Assembly (NCBI RefSeq): GCF_006376685.1
Contig: NZ_VEWL01000011.1
Coordinates: 110,974-174,973, forward strand
Direction of reading: 5' to 3'
DNA: 64,000 nucleotides
Source: Ochrobactrum teleogrylli
GTDB taxonomy: Bacteria > Pseudomonadota > Alphaproteobacteria > Rhizobiales > Rhizobiaceae
In this document: positions 25,564 to 34,086 of the stretch, piece after piece
How positions within the stretch are numbered: the stretch's first letter is position 1
How the letters are laid out: each line of letters begins with the position of its first letter
Notes under the pieces: generated by a model
What the model was told of the DNA's origin: nothing
What the model saw: the letters and a program-made list of their open reading frames with translations, nothing else
Database searches by the model: none
Position numbers and translations under genes: made by a program

Positions 25564-26574
25564 TTACTCCTCGCCGCAGGCAGTCGTTTTAAGAACAATC
25601 TTGCCGGTATGCGCTGAGGCTTCGAGATGGGCATGGGCTTCACGCACATCGGCAAGGTTGAATACGGAATCGATGACGGGACGAGCCCCCTTGTCGAGGA
25701 TCAACGGCAAGACCTCGGTCTCCACCGCGCGGGTCAATGCCGCCTTCATCGCCAACGGGCGCGCGCGGAGCGTCGAACCGCTCAGCGTGAGGCGCTTGAA
25801 GAGCAAAGGTCCCATGTCCATCTGGGCCTGCGATCCTTGCTGGAAGGCGATTTGCGCAATGCGTCCGTCTTCGGCTACCAATTGCAGATTGCGCTGCATG
25901 TAGCTGCCCCCGACCATATCGACGATCACTTCTGGTCCACGCCCCTCAGTCAATGCCCGACCGGCCTCAACGAAATCGGTTGTGCGATAATTGATTGAGG
26001 CCACCGCGCCCAGAGCTTCGGATGCACGGCACTTGTCGTCCGAACCGCATGTGGTGATCATGCGTGCGCCGATGGCCTTGGCCAGCAATGTCGCGGTCAC
26101 GCCGATACCGGACGTGCCGCCATGCAGGAGCACCGTTTCGCCGGGCTGAAGGCGAGCGCGCTGGAAAAGGTTGCTCCAAACCGTGAAGTAGGTTTCGGGA
26201 ATACCCGCCGCCTCAATCATCGACAGACCGGCTGGCACCGGTATGCAGACATCCGCCTGCACCACGGCTTCTTCAGCATAAGCGCCACCGGCCACCAGCG
26301 CCATGATGCGGTCACCCACGCGGAAACGCGTGACGTCATTCGCCGTCTCAAGGACCACGCCCGACAGTTCCAGCCCCAAAACGTCAGTCACACCGGGTGG
26401 TGGTGGATAGTTACCGGCACGCTGCATGGCATCGGGCCGATTGACGCCTGCCGCATGCACTTGTACGCGCATTTCGCCGGGCTTCAGGGCGGGCAACTCA
26501 CGCTCAACAAGTTCGAGAACTTCAGGGCCACCCGGACGGGCAGCTATAACGGAAAGCGTCGTCATATCAGACAT
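25564..26574 (-). CDS. NAD(P)H:quinone oxidoreductase-like MDR protein
   Basis: This 336-residue zinc-free medium-chain dehydrogenase/reductase has the QOR/PIG3 pattern: NRPDAMQRAGNYPPPPG in the catalytic domain and HGGTSGIGVTATLLAK (about 148-163) for NADPH binding. The cysteine and histidine ligands of catalytic zinc are absent. It likely reduces quinones or alpha,beta-unsaturated carbonyls. Its start overlaps the end of the zinc alcohol dehydrogenase gene by 8 bp, and 6 bp separate it from the TPP enzyme gene, so it is firmly within the operon. Confidence 0.9.
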   Translation of the reverse strand: MSDMTTLSVIAARPGGPEVLELVERELPALKPGEMRVQVHAAGVNRPDAMQRAGNYPPPPGVTDVLGLELSGVVLETANDVTRFRVGDRIMALVAGGAYAEEAVVQADVCIPVPAGLSMIEAAGIPETYFTVWSNLFQRARLQPGETVLLHGGTSGIGVTATLLAKAIGARMITTCGSDDKCRASEALGAVASINYRTTDFVEAGRALTEGRGPEVIVDMVGGSYMQRNLQLVAEDGRIAQIAFQQGSQAQMDMGPLLFKRLTLSGSTLRARPLAMKAALTRAVETEVLPLILDKGARPVIDSVFNLADVREAHAHLEASAHTGKIVLKTTACGEE

Positions 26575-27613
26575 TGGGATTTCCTTCGGGAAACAGCATC
26601 ACTTTGAGCGCGGCCCGCTTTCGGGCGAGCGCAAATCCTTCTTCGGCGTCAGCCAAAGGCAAACGATGGGTGATCATGCGGGTATAAAGCTCAGGCTCCG
26701 CAGCGAGACGCTCAACGGCTTCAGCGAAGGCTTCCGGTGTGGCGTCGTGGCTGCCGCGCAATTGCTTTTTGCCGCGCACCAGCACATTGAGATCAAGAGT
26801 GAGTGGTTCAGCATGGATACCGACAACCACCAGAACGCCGCCAGAACGAAGCTGGGTCAATCCGGAAGCCACACTTTCAGCGCGCCCGGTTGCTTCGAAA
26901 ATGATATCGAGCCCGCCCTCGAAGTGGCTCGTCACAGCATCCGCCAAATTCACATGCTTCAGGTCCACACAAGCTTCGATGCCCATGGCACGCGCCAGCT
27001 CGAGGCGTGCATCATCATCATAACCAGCAAGCATCACCTTCGCGCCGCGCGCTTTGACGACAATCGCGACGCCCATACCGATCGGGCCGGGTCCCAATAC
27101 CAGCACCCGATCTCCAGACAGGACTTCGCCGACATTGACGGCATTGATCGATACCGCCAGCGGTTCTGTAAGTGCGGCCACGTCCAGCGGAAGCGCATTG
27201 GGCAGCAACAGAGCATTTTTAGCGGGGATACGCACCTCCTCCGCGAAGCCACCATCCCGATGGAGACCAATCACGCGGCGCGTTTCACAACTGCCCGGAA
27301 GGCTATTGCGGCAGGATTTGCATTTTCCGCAAGCAACGGTTGGACAGCACACAACGGCATCGCCGATAGCAATCTGGCTCACGCCAGCGCCGAGGCCTGT
27401 CACGATCCCCGTAAATTCATGTCCGAGGGTAAGCGGCAGAAAAGATTCCATGAAGCCGTAAGCAGGCTCCCACGCATGCGCATGGAGATCGCTGCCGCAG
27501 ATGCCCGCAGCATGAACTTTAACGGCAATCTCTCCAGTGGAGAGGGCCTCAATTCGATCGCATTCTACCAACTCAGCACCCGGAGCGGGTAGACGCTTGC
27601 GCAAGGCTAGCAT
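26567..27613 (-). CDS. Zinc-dependent alcohol/polyol dehydrogenase (MDR family)
   Basis: This 348-residue medium-chain dehydrogenase carries catalytic zinc ligands in CGSDLH (about 39-44) and GHEFTG (about 64-69), a structural zinc site of four cysteines (about 95-112, CGKCKSCRNSLPGSC) and a nucleotide site GPGPIGMG. It belongs to the threonine/sorbitol-dehydrogenase-like group. It is the first gene of the eleven-gene operon, preceded by an excellent GGAGGAGG ribosome site, and faces the divergent GntR gene across a 124-bp promoter region with GTTATAAC palindromes. Confidence 0.92.
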   Translation of the reverse strand: MLALRKRLPAPGAELVECDRIEALSTGEIAVKVHAAGICGSDLHAHAWEPAYGFMESFLPLTLGHEFTGIVTGLGAGVSQIAIGDAVVCCPTVACGKCKSCRNSLPGSCETRRVIGLHRDGGFAEEVRIPAKNALLLPNALPLDVAALTEPLAVSINAVNVGEVLSGDRVLVLGPGPIGMGVAIVVKARGAKVMLAGYDDDARLELARAMGIEACVDLKHVNLADAVTSHFEGGLDIIFEATGRAESVASGLTQLRSGGVLVVVGIHAEPLTLDLNVLVRGKKQLRGSHDATPEAFAEAVERLAAEPELYTRMITHRLPLADAEEGFALARKRAALKVMLFPEGNPNV

Positions 27614-27668
27614 TAAATCCTCCTCCGGCGCACCGGCTCCTCAACCGTATCGCGCCACGTCTATATAT

Positions 27669-27690
27669 GTTATAAGCCACATGTTATAAC
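27669..27690. promoter_or_regulatory. Candidate GntR operator pair in divergent promoter
   Basis: GTTATAAG (27669-27676) and the perfect palindrome GTTATAAC (27683-27690) are spaced 14 bp centre to centre, between the zinc dehydrogenase gene and the divergent GntR gene. They are the only conspicuous symmetric motifs in that gap, so they are the best candidates for the regulator's binding sites. Confidence 0.5.
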
Positions 27691-27737
27691 ACTGAGTCAA
27701 TTGAGAACCGCAAGATTGCCGATCAAAGGGGTGATGA

Positions 27738-28415
27738 ATGGTAGAAGCTACAGCGACCGAATGGATAAAACCCATTCAAAGACAAAACCTTAGCGAGCTT
27801 GCCTATACCAATCTGCGTGAGGCGCTTATGGAGGGCCGACTCAAGCCGGGCGAAGACCTGCCGTTGCGTCCCATCTCCAGAAGCTTCGGAATCAGCGCCA
27901 CGCCGATGCGCGAAGCGCTGTTTCGGCTTGTCGCCGAACATGCGCTTGAGATCGATGGACGTGGCCGTATCTCCGTGCCTCACCTCACCCGTGCGACGCT
28001 GATTGAAGTTCGTAAAGTGCGCGGTTTTCTCGAAGGAAACGCTGCGCGTGAAGCCGCGCTCAATGCCAGCCCAGAGGCAGTCGATGCGCTTGAGGCTATT
28101 CATAATAAGCTGAGTGCAGCCCAGGATGCCGATGACTTTCCTGCCGCCATCGGGCTGAACACCAAATTTCACCTGAAACTTTGTGAGATTGCGGGCCTGC
28201 CGGTCACGCATGAAATGGTATCCAATCTTTGGGTCCGCTGCGGGCCCCTGCTCTCTCATCTCTATGATGGCGGCGTACCGCTGAACTGGGATCCGCATCC
28301 GCATGTGCGCATTGTGAAAGCCATCCGCGCCAGAGATCCCGACGCCGCCTATGAAGCGCTGAACATGGATATTGAAGGCGGTGGCGCCGGACTGTTGGCA
28401 CATGTGAAAGACTGA
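27738..28415 (+). CDS. GntR-family regulator (FCD domain), likely controls divergent catabolic operon
   Basis: This 225-residue regulator has a winged helix at about 12-75 (SFGISATPMREALFRLV) and an FCD domain at about 85-215 with a TKFHLKLCEIAG histidine region. AAAGGGG precedes the ATG. It is divergent from the eleven-gene transport and catabolic operon and separated from it by 124 bp containing two GTTATAA-type sites. Local repression relieved by the substrate or an intermediate is the usual mode for this family. It is a distant paralogue of the regulators at 4339 and 32376. Confidence 0.9.
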   Translation: MVEATATEWIKPIQRQNLSELAYTNLREALMEGRLKPGEDLPLRPISRSFGISATPMREALFRLVAEHALEIDGRGRISVPHLTRATLIEVRKVRGFLEGNAAREAALNASPEAVDALEAIHNKLSAAQDADDFPAAIGLNTKFHLKLCEIAGLPVTHEMVSNLWVRCGPLLSHLYDGGVPLNWDPHPHVRIVKAIRARDPDAAYEALNMDIEGGGAGLLAHVKD

Positions 28416-28470
28416 TACTCTCGCCACGTCCTGTGCGGCTTTATGGGGAGCAGGCATGTCCATTGCTCTC

Positions 28471-29550
28471 TCAGGCTGCCGTATAACGGGACTCGACCCA
28501 CCGTATTGACGCCTCAAGCCCATCCGCATCCAACGGACGCGGCAGATGGCCGATATGCGGCGCAGTCATCGTTCTGCTGACGATTTCTCCGATCTCGTCG
28601 TCAGCCGCAGCGCGTCCACCGAGTTCGATCAAGGTGGCTGGCAGGCCAACACGACGGGAAAAGGCAACAAAGGCATCGATCTCAGGCGTCTGCGCCCCTT
28701 GGGCGTGCATCTGAACGACATTTGCATAGGCAACCTGAAGGCCATGCATTTTTTCCGCGAAAGGCGATACTGCGGTCAGCCCACGCGTCATCGAATGCGC
28801 GACAGACAAGCCCCCGCTTTCAAAAGCAAGGCCACTCATCAGGATTGTCGCTTCCACGACGCGCTCCAGCGCGGGCGTCGGTGTTTTCCTGTCTAATGCG
28901 GCGAGTGCGGCCTCGGCATGTTCCAGCAATATTGCGTGACACGCTTCGGCCAGAACCACAGCTGTCCAGGCGGAACTGCCACCGAAAATGTTCTTGCCCT
29001 GCGCATTGGCGCAGCATCTTACTTCATGAATTTTCCCGATCGCGTCGCCTATTCCAGCCAGGAAAAATTGCTTCGGAGCTTTCGCTATAACCGCCGTATC
29101 GGCCAGAACAAGCTCGGGATTACGCGGGAGTTTGCTGACGCCCACCATGCGATGGGCATCGTCATACATGACATAATTGTGCGAGGTCGGCGCATCCGTC
29201 GATGCGATGCTTGGCACTGTTACGACTTTGGCGTTCAAGCGATGCGCCAAGGCTTTGCCCGCATCGATGCATTTGCCGCCGCCAGCTGCCACAACGACAG
29301 AAGGCACGCCGGCGAGCGCATCATGTAACCTGATGATTTCGGCCTCGGTGCAATCACCGCCGAACATCAATACCGGGACTGTGATCTGCTGGTTTCGAAA
29401 CGATTGCTCGATCATGTCTCCGTACTGTTCCCACAGCACGGGGTCAGCGACCAGAACTGCATCTCCGCCCAGTCGAACAAGTTCGAGGCCTAGCTCTTTC
29501 AGAGCGCCTGCACCCTGCACATAGCGCGATGGTGATCCAAAAATTATCAT
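28471..29550 (-). CDS. Glycerol dehydrogenase-like metal-dependent alcohol dehydrogenase (GldA family)
   Basis: This 360-residue group III alcohol dehydrogenase reduces or oxidises a small hydroxy-ketone or polyol with NAD. The N-terminal domain has the GGGKCIDAGKALA cofactor loop (about 93-105). Metal ligands are likely the aspartate in GIGDAIGK, the histidine in SVAHSMTRG and the histidine in MHGLQVAYA, as in glycerol dehydrogenase. The ATG at 29550 (MIIFGSPSRYVQG) matches the family start and has GGAGG upstream. It is divergent from the split transketolase genes and probably works with them on a C3-C5 sugar or polyol. Confidence 0.9.
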   Translation of the reverse strand: MIIFGSPSRYVQGAGALKELGLELVRLGGDAVLVADPVLWEQYGDMIEQSFRNQQITVPVLMFGGDCTEAEIIRLHDALAGVPSVVVAAGGGKCIDAGKALAHRLNAKVVTVPSIASTDAPTSHNYVMYDDAHRMVGVSKLPRNPELVLADTAVIAKAPKQFFLAGIGDAIGKIHEVRCCANAQGKNIFGGSSAWTAVVLAEACHAILLEHAEAALAALDRKTPTPALERVVEATILMSGLAFESGGLSVAHSMTRGLTAVSPFAEKMHGLQVAYANVVQMHAQGAQTPEIDAFVAFSRRVGLPATLIELGGRAAADDEIGEIVSRTMTAPHIGHLPRPLDADGLEASIRWVESRYTAA

Positions 29551-29611
29551 TTGCGTTCCTCCCCGACGTTTCGAGCGAATGCCCACCTCGTCGAATTTTT
29601 TGCGATTGCAT

Positions 29612-29623
29612 ATCATATATGAT
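29612..29623. promoter_or_regulatory. Candidate operator between GldA-like and transketolase genes
   Basis: ATCATATATGAT is a perfect 12-bp palindrome in the 200-bp divergent promoter region. A related GATATATC palindrome (33073-33080) lies upstream of the GntR gene at 32376-33053, so both may bind that regulator. Confidence 0.45.
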
Positions 29624-29751
29624 GCTTGATGTATCCTCCAAGAGTCAATATACATATTTTCGTCTGGTCGGAAGGAGCCGCCTTGACGCAAACATGACGC
29701 CCGCTTTCAGGATTGGCCCTTGCGGCGCATATGCCACCCATGGAGAACAAT

Positions 29752-30654
29752 ATGACCCTGCCATCGCCCGTCGGAATGTCATCCGCTGGAGCATCGCCCG
29801 GCGCGAACAGCTATATGCCCGATGAGAAAACGGTTTCATTTCTGCGCGAGCGCGCGCAATTCATTCGACTGGAAACCATCCGACTGATCGATATTGCAAA
29901 GACCGGGCACTACACCTCTGTCTTCTCGGCGGCAGAAGCCTTCGCAGCGCTTTATTACGACGTGATGAACCTGCGTCATGGCGAGCCGCATTGGGACGAA
30001 CGCGACCGGTTCACGATTGGCAAGGGCCACGCAGCCGTTGGCCTGTTTCCGATTTATGCGGATCTCGGCTTTTTCCCCAAAGAATGGCTCGATGATTACA
30101 CGCGGCTCGGCAGTCCACTCGGCGATCACCCGGACATGCGCAAGGTTCCAGGCGTGGACTTTTCGTCCGGCTCTATCGGTCACGCGCTATCGAATGCTAT
30201 CGGCATCGCCCTCGCGCAGCGCTGGACCGGCAAATCCTACAAGGTCTTCTGCATGATGGGCGATGGCGAAATGCAGGAAGGTCAGGTCTGGGAGGCGGCA
30301 CTCTTTGCAGCCCAGAACCGGATGAGCAATCTTATCGCCATTGTCGATCGCAACGGCTACCAGCTCGACGGCAAAGTGGACGACGTGATGAACATCGAGC
30401 CGCTTGACCAGAAATGGTCGGCTTTTGGTTGGGAAGTCCATGAAGTCGACGGTCATGACGTGACCGCTGTCACGGAATTGTTGCGCCGCTTGCGCGCAGA
30501 CGACACCCGCGAGCGCCCCGTCGTGGTGATTTCCAAAACAGTGAAAGGCAAAGGCGTTTCCTACATGGAAACCGAACCGGGCTGGCATTTGGGCTGGCTG
30601 GACACCGAGGACGCAGACGCCGCCGTCGCCGAAATCAAATCGAAGGTAATCTGA
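29752..30654 (+). CDS. Transketolase N-terminal subunit
   Basis: This 300-residue protein holds the ThDP diphosphate-binding half of a split transketolase. It contains the GKGHAAVG histidine loop and the motif from GDGEMQEGQVWEAA to IVDRNG (about 176-205). The ATG at 29752 has GGAGAACAAT directly upstream and is preferred over in-frame TTG/ATG codons from 29713. The C-terminal half is encoded one base after the stop codon. Split transketolases with SDR neighbours usually serve specialised sugar or polyol catabolism rather than the main pentose pathway. Confidence 0.9.
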   Translation: MTLPSPVGMSSAGASPGANSYMPDEKTVSFLRERAQFIRLETIRLIDIAKTGHYTSVFSAAEAFAALYYDVMNLRHGEPHWDERDRFTIGKGHAAVGLFPIYADLGFFPKEWLDDYTRLGSPLGDHPDMRKVPGVDFSSGSIGHALSNAIGIALAQRWTGKSYKVFCMMGDGEMQEGQVWEAALFAAQNRMSNLIAIVDRNGYQLDGKVDDVMNIEPLDQKWSAFGWEVHEVDGHDVTAVTELLRRLRADDTRERPVVVISKTVKGKGVSYMETEPGWHLGWLDTEDADAAVAEIKSKVI

Positions 30655-30655
30655 T

Positions 30656-31648
30656 ATGAGCAGCCCAAAATCCCCTAATTCCTGGCAATATCGCGGCCTG
30701 AATATGGTCAATCCCGGCCTCGACCACCTTTCAAATGGCCTGATGCAACTCGTCGAAGCGGGGCATAATGTAGTCGCCGGCTCCGCCGACCTTCAATATT
30801 CCAATGGTTTAAACCGTTTTGCCGCCGCCCATCCCGACCGATATATTTCATTCGGCATCTCCGAGCAGAACATGGTTTCTGTCGCAGCAGGGATCGCCAC
30901 CTGCGGCGTTACGCCCTTTGTGGCGACTTTCGCATCCTTTCTCGGACTTCTGACCTGCGAACAAATCCGCATGGATGTCGCCTATTCCGCGCAGCCGGTG
31001 CGGCTGGTCGGCCATCATACGGGTATTTCGCTTGGCTTCTACGGCACCTCGCATCATGCGACGGAAGATATCGGAACGATGCGTTCCATTGCCGATCTGG
31101 CTGTGGTTTCGCCGTCCGATGGGGCACAGCTGGAAGCCGCTATTCGAGCTTCAGCCGATTGGGATCAGCCGATCTATTTCCGCATCGGGCGCGGTCGCGA
31201 TCCGGTGGTTTATAGTGACGGCGCGAATTTCCAGTTCGGCAAGGCGAATATTCACTCTCTCGGGGACGAACTGACAATCATCGCCTGCGGCATTACCGTT
31301 CATGCTGCGCTGGAAGCAGCAGTCGCACTCAACGCTGCTGGTCATTCGGTCGGTGTCATCGACATGGCTTCGATCAAGCCGCTGGACCGCGATGCCGTTC
31401 TTGAAGCCGCAGAACGATCCCGCTGCATCATGACGGTGGAAGAACACAATGTGCTCGGGGGCCTCGGCTCGGCTGTGGCAGAAGTGATTGCCGACGAGGG
31501 CAAGGGCGTGCGCCTGAAGCGCCATGGCATTTATGACGAATACGCGTTGATCGCTCCGCCGACGCATCTTTACGCACATTATAAGCTTGATGGGGCCGGT
31601 ATTCACGAAGTCGCGGAATCCTTCATTCGCAAAGGTCAAATGGCATGA
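30656..31648 (+). CDS. Transketolase C-terminal subunit
   Basis: This 330-residue protein holds the pyrimidine-binding and C-terminal domains of the split transketolase. The catalytic glutamate is in FGISEQNMVSVAAG (about residue 68), followed by a YSAQPVRLVGHHTGI segment. It begins one base after the N-terminal subunit gene ends, and its stop codon overlaps the start of the next SDR gene in an ATGA junction, so the three are translationally coupled. Both halves are needed for ThDP binding at their interface. Confidence 0.9.
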   Translation: MSSPKSPNSWQYRGLNMVNPGLDHLSNGLMQLVEAGHNVVAGSADLQYSNGLNRFAAAHPDRYISFGISEQNMVSVAAGIATCGVTPFVATFASFLGLLTCEQIRMDVAYSAQPVRLVGHHTGISLGFYGTSHHATEDIGTMRSIADLAVVSPSDGAQLEAAIRASADWDQPIYFRIGRGRDPVVYSDGANFQFGKANIHSLGDELTIIACGITVHAALEAAVALNAAGHSVGVIDMASIKPLDRDAVLEAAERSRCIMTVEEHNVLGGLGSAVAEVIADEGKGVRLKRHGIYDEYALIAPPTHLYAHYKLDGAGIHEVAESFIRKGQMA

Positions 31649-32334
31649 AAACGGCAGTCATCACAGGCGGCGGCACTGGTATCGGCCTGGCCACAAGCAG
31701 ATTTCTGCTGTCGCAGGGCTGGCGGGTGATCGCTGGCGGCATGGACAAGGAAGAGCCCCTGCCCGAGGGGCTTGAGTTCATCCAAACGGATGTGACCAAT
31801 ACTGATGATCTTGACCGGTTGATGAACAGTGTCGAACGAATTGATGCGCTCATCAATTGCGCTGGTATCATTCGGCAGGCGCGCGAATGGCAGGCAGCTG
31901 AATTCCATAAGGTGCTAGAGGTCAATCTCACCGCCTCTCTGGCAGCAGCGACCGCAGCGCGGGAAAAGTTGCTGGCCGCAAAAGGCAGCATCGTCAACAT
32001 CGCATCCATGTGGAGCTGGTTCGGTTCGGCCAACGCGCCCGCTTATGCCGCATCCAAGGGCGGCATCGTTGCACTGACGCGTTCCCTTGCCGTCGCGTGG
32101 GGACGTGAGGGAATACGCTGCAACGCCATTGCTCCGGGGTGGGTAAACACGCGGATGGGAGCAGGCGCTAAAAACGATCCATCGCGCGGGCCAGCTATCA
32201 CAGCACGTATTCCGCTTGGACGCTGGGCGGAGCCGGAGGAAATCGCGGAGGTGATCGGCTTTCTCATCTCACCTGCCGCGCGTTATATCAATGGAGCGCT
32301 ACTCCCGGTGGACGGCGGCTATTCCATCGCATGA
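31645..32334 (+). CDS. SDR-family oxidoreductase
   Basis: This 229-residue short-chain dehydrogenase has TGGGTGIG (about 7-14), NCAG in place of NNAG, a catalytic serine in IASMWSW and YAASK (about 134-138). It ends with the usual GALLPVDGG. The start overlaps the transketolase C-subunit gene by 4 bp (ATGA). It likely oxidises or reduces the sugar-derived substrate or product handled by the transketolase. Confidence 0.9.
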   Translation: MKTAVITGGGTGIGLATSRFLLSQGWRVIAGGMDKEEPLPEGLEFIQTDVTNTDDLDRLMNSVERIDALINCAGIIRQAREWQAAEFHKVLEVNLTASLAAATAAREKLLAAKGSIVNIASMWSWFGSANAPAYAASKGGIVALTRSLAVAWGREGIRCNAIAPGWVNTRMGAGAKNDPSRGPAITARIPLGRWAEPEEIAEVIGFLISPAARYINGALLPVDGGYSIA

Positions 32335-32339
32335 TAAAG

Positions 32340-32368
32340 GCCGTGCCTCGTTAATCGCGAGGCGCGGC
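32340..32368. terminator. Hairpin between convergent SDR and GntR genes
   Basis: An 11-bp GC-rich stem with one G-U pair (32340-32350 with 32358-32368) lies in the 41-bp gap between convergent genes. There is no clear T-tract, so the role is inferred from position. Confidence 0.5.
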
Positions 32369-32375
32369 ACAGCAC

Positions 32376-33053
32376 TCAGCGAGCGTTCTCGCTGTTCTTT
32401 TCTTCTATCCGGGCGACGAGTTCATTCGCCCATTGAATATCAGCCTGCATTGCATTGCGCGCGGCGTCAGGATCGTTGCGACGCAAAGCCTCGATGAAGC
32501 GGAAATGCTGATGATCTTCGCCGGACAATTGCCTGACTGGCATTTCCTCGTGAAATGTACGCAGGAACGGCCCCATCAGTGTCCACATGTTTTCGCAAAT
32601 CGTTTCGACATAGGGCAGCTCGGCGCGGCGCAAAATCAGAAAGTGAAACTCACGATTTGTCTGAGCGGCCTCGCGTGGGTCCTGTGCCGCCGCTGCGGTG
32701 AAACTCGCATTGAGCTTCTCGAATTCTTCTACAATCTCACCTGTAGCAGTTTGGCCGACGCGGTAGGCCGCCATACCTTCCAGATTGTTGCGAATAGCCA
32801 CAATCTCGCGCAGATCGCGCGGCGTCAAAACAGGCACCGCGACCGAGGTGGCGGCAACAAAATTCAAGGCCTGCTCCGAGGCCAAACGCATGATAGCTTC
32901 GCGCACCGGCGTAATCGATGTACCGTAAAGTTCGGCCACACCGCTAATCGTGAGACGCTCCCCCGGACGATATTCACCCTCCATGAGAGAGAGGCGCAGA
33001 TTGCGATAAATCTGTTCCGACAGGTTCGCTTTAATGACTTGCTTCTGGACCAT
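32376..33053 (-). CDS. GntR-family regulator (FCD domain)
   Basis: This 225-residue regulator has an N-terminal winged helix at about 10-75 (YGTSITPVREAIMRLA) and a C-terminal FCD domain with the REFHFLILRRAELP histidine region. It converges on the transketolase-SDR unit and is the nearest regulator to it. A GATATATC palindrome lies about 20 bp before its start, similar to the core of the palindrome at 29612-29623. It is therefore the best candidate controller of the GldA-like and transketolase genes, though this is inference. Confidence 0.89.
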   Translation of the reverse strand: MVQKQVIKANLSEQIYRNLRLSLMEGEYRPGERLTISGVAELYGTSITPVREAIMRLASEQALNFVAATSVAVPVLTPRDLREIVAIRNNLEGMAAYRVGQTATGEIVEEFEKLNASFTAAAAQDPREAAQTNREFHFLILRRAELPYVETICENMWTLMGPFLRTFHEEMPVRQLSGEDHQHFRFIEALRRNDPDAARNAMQADIQWANELVARIEEKNSENAR

Positions 33054-33272
33054 CCAAATCGCCTTTCATTTGGATATATCGCAGCAAAATCAAGCGATGG
33101 CCAGCCATAAAGTGGCATTACAACGCGGCAACCCATCGCGGACCACTGATCGCAAACAAAGCACATTCGTTGAGTCTAAGTGCTCCAGTTTGGTTGAGCG
33201 CAATCCCCCTCTCTTATCATCAGTCTAGAAACCACAACCTCTAACTTCCGCCGCGTCCACGACATGCCTGCA

Positions 33273-33890
33273 CTAAAAATGATGGCTGACGAGAGCCGCA
33301 CCCAGCCCCACCAGTATCGTGCCACACGCCTTTGGCACCATCCAACCCATCCTGTTACTGTGGAAACGTCCAAAGGCGAGAGCCGCAATAGCGACAGCTG
33401 CAACGTCGGCTGTTGAGAAAATCAGGTTAACGACGATGCCCAACACAAGGAACTGAAGCCAGAGCGGAATTTCGGTCGCCGGCTGCACGAATTGCGGCAG
33501 AAAAGTTAGGAAGAACAGCGCCGTCTTCGGGTTGAGAACTTCAACCACGATACTGTCGCGAAACGTTTTTGATACCGGACTTCCGGATTGATCGCCTTCT
33601 CTATTCCAATTAAAGAATAGGGCTAACCCCGACCAGATCAGATACCCGGCACCGGCAAACCTTATGATCACGTAGATGATCGGTGCGTGTTCCATCAACG
33701 ATGCGAGGCCTATCGTGGCTGCAACGATATGCACGTAACATCCAAGATGAACACCAAGAGCCGCCATCAGGCCAGCATTGCGACCGTGCGCAAGGGTTTG
33801 CGCGGTCATGTAAAGTATTGCAGGGCCTGGCACGCAAGCAAATGTCAACGTCGCAACAGCAAACGGTATCCATAAGTCCAGCGACGACAT
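33273..33890 (-). CDS. LysE/RhtB-family amino-acid exporter
   Basis: This 205-residue inner-membrane protein has about six transmembrane helices. The N-terminal FAVATLTFACVPGPAILYM contains the PGP motif of the LysE/RhtB family, and KTALFFLTFLPQFV is the typical mid-protein NPK-x-x-x-FF-type motif. It exports amino acids or their derivatives. The gene stands alone between a GntR gene and a DUF4239-like gene. The flanking gaps (219 and about 200 bp) show nothing else recognisable. Confidence 0.9.
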   Translation of the reverse strand: MSSLDLWIPFAVATLTFACVPGPAILYMTAQTLAHGRNAGLMAALGVHLGCYVHIVAATIGLASLMEHAPIIYVIIRFAGAGYLIWSGLALFFNWNREGDQSGSPVSKTFRDSIVVEVLNPKTALFFLTFLPQFVQPATEIPLWLQFLVLGIVVNLIFSTADVAAVAIAALAFGRFHSNRMGWMVPKACGTILVGLGAALVSHHF

Positions 33891-34086
33891 AATGGCTCCT
33901 CCCCATGGTCCAATGGCAGGAGTATTAGGCTTGGCTGAAACGCAATGATATACGGCAGGTGTCGTATTTAGACGGCAGGAATGCTCGGATAATCTACTTT
34001 TGGTTAAAGCTTTTTAACGCGTATCAAGGCACATAAATGTCCCGATCAGACCACTAACTTTGTTACCACGACCACTTACGAACCGG

